A stretch of 36,587 nucleotides of DNA from contig JACRHE010000062.1 in the NCBI GenBank assembly GCA_016217695.1, positions 1 through 36,587 of the forward strand. The letters are read 5' to 3'. The notes beneath the pieces were generated by a model. It had not been told where the DNA came from. It saw nothing but the letters and a program-made list of their open reading frames with translations, and made no database searches. The position numbers were made by a program, and so were the translations under genes. Numbering within the stretch: position 1 is the first letter of the stretch; each line of letters opens with the position of its first letter. The stretch comes from Nitrospirota bacterium. Its GTDB lineage: Bacteria > Nitrospirota > Thermodesulfovibrionia > Thermodesulfovibrionales > UBA6898. This document shows positions 34,273 through 36,587 of this stretch, in pieces.

Positions 34273-35475
34273 ATGACCGACCTATTCAGGATAATCCTGA
34301 CTTTTATCCTAATCCTGCTCCTGCTCAGGAAAAAACTCCATCTGGGATATGTGATGCTCATCGCCTCAGCAGTCCTTTTTTTCCTTTACCGGATGGACAT
34401 CAGGTGGATAAGCCGGACAGTCGGAAAGGCAGTGGCAAATGAGGTTACGCTCAAGCTTCTGCTGGCTCTTTCCCTGATCAGGATTTTCGAGCTCATACTC
34501 AGAGAAAAAGAAGTGCTTTCGAGGATGATGTCAGCTGCGAAGGGTTTTTTCAGGTCCAGAAGGGCAGTCATCATATCCATGCCCATGCTAATAGGCATGC
34601 TGCCTTCTCTGGGCGGGGCATATTTTTCAGCGCCGATGGTGAAAGAGGCGACTACAGGGCTGAAGATGAGTCAGGAAGAGAAGGCCTTCATCAACTACTG
34701 GTTCAGGCATCCATGGGAATATATCCTCCCGCTTTATCCCGGGATCCTTCTTGCCTCAGCAGTCTCTAATATGCCTTTATATACGATCATAGCCGCTAAC
34801 CTGCCGTATGCGCTTGTCTTGCTTTTAACGGGATTCTTTTACAGTATGAGGGGGGTGAGCAGAAAGAATATCCCCGCAGCGTCCGGACAGAGGGATGCCC
34901 TGACAAAGGGTTTGAAAAGCTTTCTGCCGGTCCTGGCTGTGCTCCTCCTGGTTGTTGCCCTCCGCATCGAGCTCCATTATGCCCTGCTTGCCGTCATACT
35001 TCCGCTCATCCTCATGTACCGTTACCGGCTGAAGGATATACTTCGTATAACACGCCACGGATTCGCCCTGGACGTTATTGTCATGATCTTCGGCATAATG
35101 CTTTTTAAGGAGGCGATGGAGGCATCCGGGGCTGTTAAGAACCTCAGCGGTTTTTTTCTTGAAGAGGGTGTCCCTCTCCTGCCAATCGTCTGCCTGCTGC
35201 CTTTTCTGACCGGCCTGCTGACCGGCCTGACAGTGGGGTTTGTCGGAAGCACGTTTCCCCTGCTCATAAGCGTTACAGGCGGCGCATCAATAGCCATGAT
35301 ATCTTTGGCCTTTGCGTCAGGGTTTATAGGGGTTCTTCTTTCTCCGGTGCACCTTTGCCTCGTACTTACAAAGGAGTATTTCAGGGCTGATCTCTGGGGT
35401 ATATACAGGAAGATCGTGCCTTCAAGCCTTGTGATATTCATATCAGCATGCGTCGAATATATATTGCTGCGCTAG
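34273..35475 (+). CDS. DUF401-family integral membrane protein
   Basis: The product has 400 aa and about ten hydrophobic segments. The family pattern includes IISMPMLIGMLPSLGGAYFSAPMV, NYWFRHPWEYILPLYPGILLA and a C-terminal TGLTVGFVGSTFPLL block ending near FASGFIGVLLSPVHLCLVLT. DUF401 proteins are putative permeases of the IT superfamily with unknown substrates. The start lacks a strong ribosome-binding site. It lies close to trpD and precedes recN; neither suggests a substrate. Confidence 0.9.
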   Translation: MTDLFRIILTFILILLLLRKKLHLGYVMLIASAVLFFLYRMDIRWISRTVGKAVANEVTLKLLLALSLIRIFELILREKEVLSRMMSAAKGFFRSRRAVIISMPMLIGMLPSLGGAYFSAPMVKEATTGLKMSQEEKAFINYWFRHPWEYILPLYPGILLASAVSNMPLYTIIAANLPYALVLLLTGFFYSMRGVSRKNIPAASGQRDALTKGLKSFLPVLAVLLLVVALRIELHYALLAVILPLILMYRYRLKDILRITRHGFALDVIVMIFGIMLFKEAMEASGAVKNLSGFFLEEGVPLLPIVCLLPFLTGLLTGLTVGFVGSTFPLLISVTGGASIAMISLAFASGFIGVLLSPVHLCLVLTKEYFRADLWGIYRKIVPSSLVIFISACVEYILLR

Positions 35476-35529
35476 GGCATATGTGACTGATTTATGCTAT
35501 ATTTATATGAAATCACGGGGAAAAATTAA

Positions 35530-36587
35530 ATGCTGAAAGAACTTCGGATCAAGAACCTGGCGATCATCGACGACCTGACTGTCAGATTCGAGAGAGGTCT
35601 TAACATCCTCACCGGCGAGACAGGCGCAGGCAAATCAATCATTGTTGACGCGCTCGGGCTTGCGCTCGGGGACAGGGCCCAGTCCGACCTCATAAAATCA
35701 GGAGAAAAAGAGGCGACTGTTCAGGCCTATTTCGAGCTCGAAGATCCGGGGTCATTCCCTGACATAGGCGTTGATACGGCGGAAGGGATCTTTCTGAGGC
35801 GGGTCCTTTCCTCCGGCGGCAAGAGCAGGGCATATATCAACGATACTATGGTAACACTTCAGACCCTTGCAGAGGCAGGCAAGACCCTTGTCGACATTCT
35901 GAGCCAGCATGAACATCAGAGCCTTCTGACCCCTGAAAAACAGAGGATGCTTCTTGACTCGTACGGAAAGCTCCAGCCTCACACAGAAGAGGTCTCGTCT
36001 CTCTTCCACGAAATTCAGACCCTGAGCGCAGAATGCACTGAACTCAGGGAAAGGGTCAGGGAAAGGGCCCACAGGCTCGACCTCCTGAGGTTTCAGATCA
36101 GCGAAATAGATGAGGCAGCCCTGCAGCCCGGCGAAAAAGAGGTGCTTGAGGAGGAAAAAAAGATTCTGTCGAATATGAACAGACTCAATGAGCTGACTGA
36201 GACCGCCTATGTCCTGCTATACGATGCAGAAGGTTCCTGCACTGAAAAACTCTCAAAGGCCATAGGGAAGATAAGGGAGATGGCTGCAATCGACAGTTCG
36301 GTGGAGGAGACCCTTAAGATGCTCGAATCAGCCCTGCCTCTTGTTGAAGATGCGTCGGCCGGCGTCAGGGGTTACAGGGACAGATATGATTTTGAACCCG
36401 GGAGGCTCGATGCCGTTGAGGAGAGGCTTGAACTTATCAGGAAGCTCATAAAAAAATATGGCGCTGACATAGAGGCGGTCCTGCGATATCGTGACGAGGC
36501 AGAAAAAGAGCTAACAGCCCTTGAATCAACAGACGAGAGGCTGGCCTCATCAGAGAAGGCCCTTGAGGAAAAAGAAGAAGAACTCAT
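35530..36587 (+). CDS. recN: DNA repair protein RecN (3' end outside window)
   Basis: About 352 codons from the ATG at 35530 to the right edge are present of an expected 550-560. The protein begins MLKELRIKNLAIIDDLTVRF, with Walker A GETGAGKS at 29-36, then LALGDRAQSDLIKSGEKEA and the signature QHEHQSLL. A long coiled coil begins at about residue 150 (SSLFHEIQTLSAECTELRERVRERAHRL). RecN is an SMC-like ATPase that holds DNA ends together during double-strand break repair by recombination. The ATP-binding second half and Walker B lie to the right of the window. Confidence 0.96.
   Translation, partial: MLKELRIKNLAIIDDLTVRFERGLNILTGETGAGKSIIVDALGLALGDRAQSDLIKSGEKEATVQAYFELEDPGSFPDIGVDTAEGIFLRRVLSSGGKSRAYINDTMVTLQTLAEAGKTLVDILSQHEHQSLLTPEKQRMLLDSYGKLQPHTEEVSSLFHEIQTLSAECTELRERVRERAHRLDLLRFQISEIDEAALQPGEKEVLEEEKKILSNMNRLNELTETAYVLLYDAEGSCTEKLSKAIGKIREMAAIDSSVEETLKMLESALPLVEDASAGVRGYRDRYDFEPGRLDAVEERLELIRKLIKKYGADIEAVLRYRDEAEKELTALESTDERLASSEKALEEKEEEL

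Noticed and set aside
1-36587. CRISPR array, rRNA genes or a phage integrase
   Set aside because: No regularly spaced identical repeats with unique spacers, no rRNA-like sequence and no integrase or cas-type protein were seen on either strand.

Overview
The window reads as a bacterial chromosome segment, mostly made of densely packed core genes of a Gram-negative bacterium: BamD, Lnt, long-form HisG, RecN, an RNase G/E and a radical SAM/DUF2344 fusion. Gene content and style fit Nitrospirota or a related deep-branching anaerobic lineage best, but that placement is inference from family resemblance, not a computed result. Two accessory blocks interrupt the core.

Block A (1-3727) is the end of a mobile element that has cut comM. 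The comM reading frame is intact from its start (4590) through the conserved AAA+ segment and stops matching the family exactly at the ALIGGG motif. There the DNA changes to a terminus starting TGTAAGA, with two 20-bp-spaced direct repeats just inside. This is the region of comM used by AbaR/Tn6022-type, Tn7-related elements. The first gene inside (1891-3582) looks like TnsE. Further inside are two small genes and a translationally coupled pair of membrane-anchored proteins, the second running off the left edge. The 290 bp between 1059 and 1348 shows no gene or clear RNA.

Core block 1 (3643-22836): the comM remnant; a small lipoprotein; then a long leftward gene string, radical SAM/DUF2344 -> RNase G -> larE -> glcF-like -> short transaldolase -> FmdB-type zinc ribbon. 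Rightward from about 12.4 kb come a GGDEF/HD-GYP sensor, bamD and a precorrin-2 dehydrogenase. Leftward are an acyl-activating/ACP/acyltransferase fusion and a GAF/HD-GYP protein. Then hisD-hisG run rightward.

Block B (22986-28962) is a compact leftward six-gene string with very short gaps or overlaps: ORF6N protein -> YhcG/DUF1016 PDDEXK nuclease -> Vsr-type endonuclease -> MutT Nudix -> PLD/SF2 helicase/DUF3427 -> 72-aa protein. It looks like a defence or DNA-repair island. The vsr gene is broken by a 133-bp inverted-repeat element with a perfect 4-bp target duplication; removing 137 bp restores an exact 120-codon frame.

Core block 2 (29163-36587): rtcA, tRNA-Phe(GAA) on the minus strand with a near-consensus promoter, lnt, prfB with its programmed +1 frameshift, trpD, a DUF401 membrane protein and the first part of recN, which runs off the right edge.
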